From positions 248,001 through 312,000 of the forward strand of contig NZ_JABGNA010000002.1 in NCBI RefSeq assembly GCF_013149275.1: a stretch of DNA of 64,000 nt. The letters are read 5' to 3'. A program made the position numbers and the translations under genes. Below are positions 63,098 to 64,000 of this stretch, piece after piece. Source of the DNA: Mucilaginibacter sp. SG564. Lineage in GTDB: Bacteria; Bacteroidota; Bacteroidia; Sphingobacteriales; Sphingobacteriaceae. The notes under the pieces were generated by a model. The model had not been told where the DNA came from. It did no database searches and saw only the letters and a list, made by a program, of their open reading frames with translations. The first letter of the stretch is position 1. Each line of letters opens with the position of its first letter.

Positions 63098-63320
63098 TTG
63101 AGGGCTTCGCCGTTTCCAGAATTAAGGGGGTTACTGGATCTCCCTCGCCCAAAAGATAAAAACTTCTGCGATTTAGACCAGGTATTTTTCCAGTTCTCTC
63201 CCTACGGGAGAGGTGCGGCTGACATGAGTGTAAAAGCAAAGGGGTATTTATACAAGCAGTATAAACCGGCAATGATACATAAACCCCTTCCTCCCCTTCC
63301 CGAGGGAAGGAATGTCACAG
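63098..63320. repeat. CCCTCCC-type intergenic repeat
   Basis: CTCTCCCTACGGGAGAGGTGC and CCCTTCCCGAGGGAAGGAATG are two hairpins of the same family as 32483-32592. The 342-base gap holds no gene that I can support. Confidence 0.6.
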
Positions 63321-63422
63321 GCCCGGGCTTTTGCTCGGCATGCCCATTTTCTTCCTGAAAGTATTTTTTATATATTAAAACCAAATTTCAACCCTGTTAA
63401 ACAAAACTTACCATTATAATTT

Positions 63423-63830
63423 ATGGCAATACTGAGCAACTTAAGCAATTACAAAAACTTTGGACTGTTGATCATCCGCTTGGGACTGGGTATCACTTTT
63501 ATTTTTTATGGTTACCCTATGCTCATGGGCGGCGTAAGCGGCTGGAAGGAGCTGGGCCACTCTACCAGGCATATCGGCATCCATTTCTGGCCGGTGGTGT
63601 GGGGTTTCCTGGCGACGCTAACAGAAGCATTTGGCGGCGTTTTACTCATTATAGGCTTTGCCTTTCGTCCGGTATGCATACTGATGATATTGACGCTTAT
63701 TGTAGCTGCTGCATCCCATTTTGCCAGAGGTGAAGGGTTTGGCGGCGCTGCCCATGCTCTAGAAGATGCCCTGATATTTGCTGGCCTTTTATTTGTTGGC
63801 CCGGGTAAATACAGCGTGGATAAAAAATAA
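63423..63830 (+). CDS. DoxX-family membrane protein
   Basis: 135 residues with four transmembrane segments: NFGLLIIRLGLGITFIFYGYPMLMGG, FWPVVWGFLATLTEAFGGVLLIIGF, VCILMILTLIVAAASHF and ALIFAGLLFVGPGKYSVD. This is the DoxX pattern with small conserved glycines. Functions reported in the family vary (quinone-linked redox). A terminator follows. Confidence 0.9.
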   Translation: MAILSNLSNYKNFGLLIIRLGLGITFIFYGYPMLMGGVSGWKELGHSTRHIGIHFWPVVWGFLATLTEAFGGVLLIIGFAFRPVCILMILTLIVAAASHFARGEGFGGAAHALEDALIFAGLLFVGPGKYSVDKK

Positions 63831-63856
63831 ACTGTTTAATTTTGGACTGTAATAAA

Positions 63857-63893
63857 AAAGGGATTTGCCATGCTGGCAAATCCCTTTTTTATT
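63857..63893 (+). terminator. Rho-independent terminator
   Basis: AAAAAGGGATTTGCCA and TGGCAAATCCCTTTTTT form a near-perfect hairpin shared by two convergent genes. Confidence 0.92.
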
Positions 63894-63912
63894 ATTTAAA
63901 CGTTATAGCTAA

Positions 63913-64000
63913 CTATTTAGGCATAACATTTTTATCAAAAAACAGCCTGGTTGTTACCACATCGCCGCCAATGGCTGCAGATGCTGCTTTATAATTAGCT
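63913..64000 (-). CDS. C-terminal end of a gene cut by the right edge
   Basis: The minus strand has an open frame ending ANYKAASAAIGGDVVTTRLF then DKNVMPK and a TAG stop, with a good terminator downstream. Too short to identify. Confidence 0.55.
   Translation of the reverse strand, partial: ANYKAASAAIGGDVVTTRLFFDKNVMPK

Noticed and set aside
63008..63358. 116-residue frame after the LD-carboxypeptidase gene
   Set aside because: It overlaps the end of ldcA and translates intergenic hairpin repeats.

Overview
The window reads as chromosomal DNA of a member of the Bacteroidota, most likely Sphingobacteriaceae and Mucilaginibacter-like. This is inferred from the look of the proteins, the TAnnTTTG-type promoters, the scarcity of Shine-Dalgarno sequences, the TonB/CarboxypepD_reg outer-membrane proteins, a GOB-like metallo-beta-lactamase and many intergenic palindromes of the GTCATTGCGAG and TGTCATCCTGA type. 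No species was identified. No phage, complete insertion sequence, integrase, rRNA or CRISPR array was seen.

Layout. 1-1240: 5' part of a TonB-dependent receptor under a TPP riboswitch, so probably a thiamine-related outer-membrane transporter. 1376-9591: aspS; a lipoprotein/AT-rich gene pair bracketed by an imperfect ~110 bp duplication of the aspS 3' end and terminator; two FKBP lipoproteins; an M20 amidohydrolase; small proteins including a LMW-PTP-like protein. 9693-21330, mainly minus strand: SNF2 helicase, DNA polymerase IV, DUF922 protein, SPFH protein, ArsR/SRPBCC pair, DPP IV-type S9 peptidase, CapA-like protein, NlpC/P60 peptidase. 21828-24628: pyruvate dehydrogenase E1 alpha and E2. 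25094-31430: DinB-family protein, membrane protein, then trpE-trpG-trpC behind a Trp leader-peptide attenuator, and two less-known genes. 31605-39765: NmrA-like protein, HEIGH metalloprotease, EamA transporter, DoxX with a Crp-type regulator, SDR, AraC, TetR and another SDR. 40030-47932: conserved hypothetical, GOB-type B3 metallo-beta-lactamase, HlyD adaptor and C39-peptidase ABC exporter on the minus strand, with a large DUF5686-like outer-membrane protein divergent. 48239-51951: prpB-prpC-prpD of the 2-methylcitrate cycle. 52524-64000: aldo/keto reductase, VOC protein, LRR-protein kinase, a three-gene oxidoreductase cluster with divergent HxlR regulator, tRNA-Arg(CCT), metG, S66 LD-carboxypeptidase, DoxX and a partial gene.

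The most informative signals lie between genes: a TPP riboswitch with an enlarged P3 arm; a textbook-like trp attenuator with two Trp codons; the aspS 3'-end duplication flanking a possible toxin/immunity-like pair; a ~190 bp MITE-like element with 21 bp terminal inverted repeats that appears to have inserted into another repeat; several families of palindromes; and distinct operator-like palindromes next to TetR, ArsR and HxlR regulators. Gene functions come from motif recognition by eye; no database search or folding program was run.
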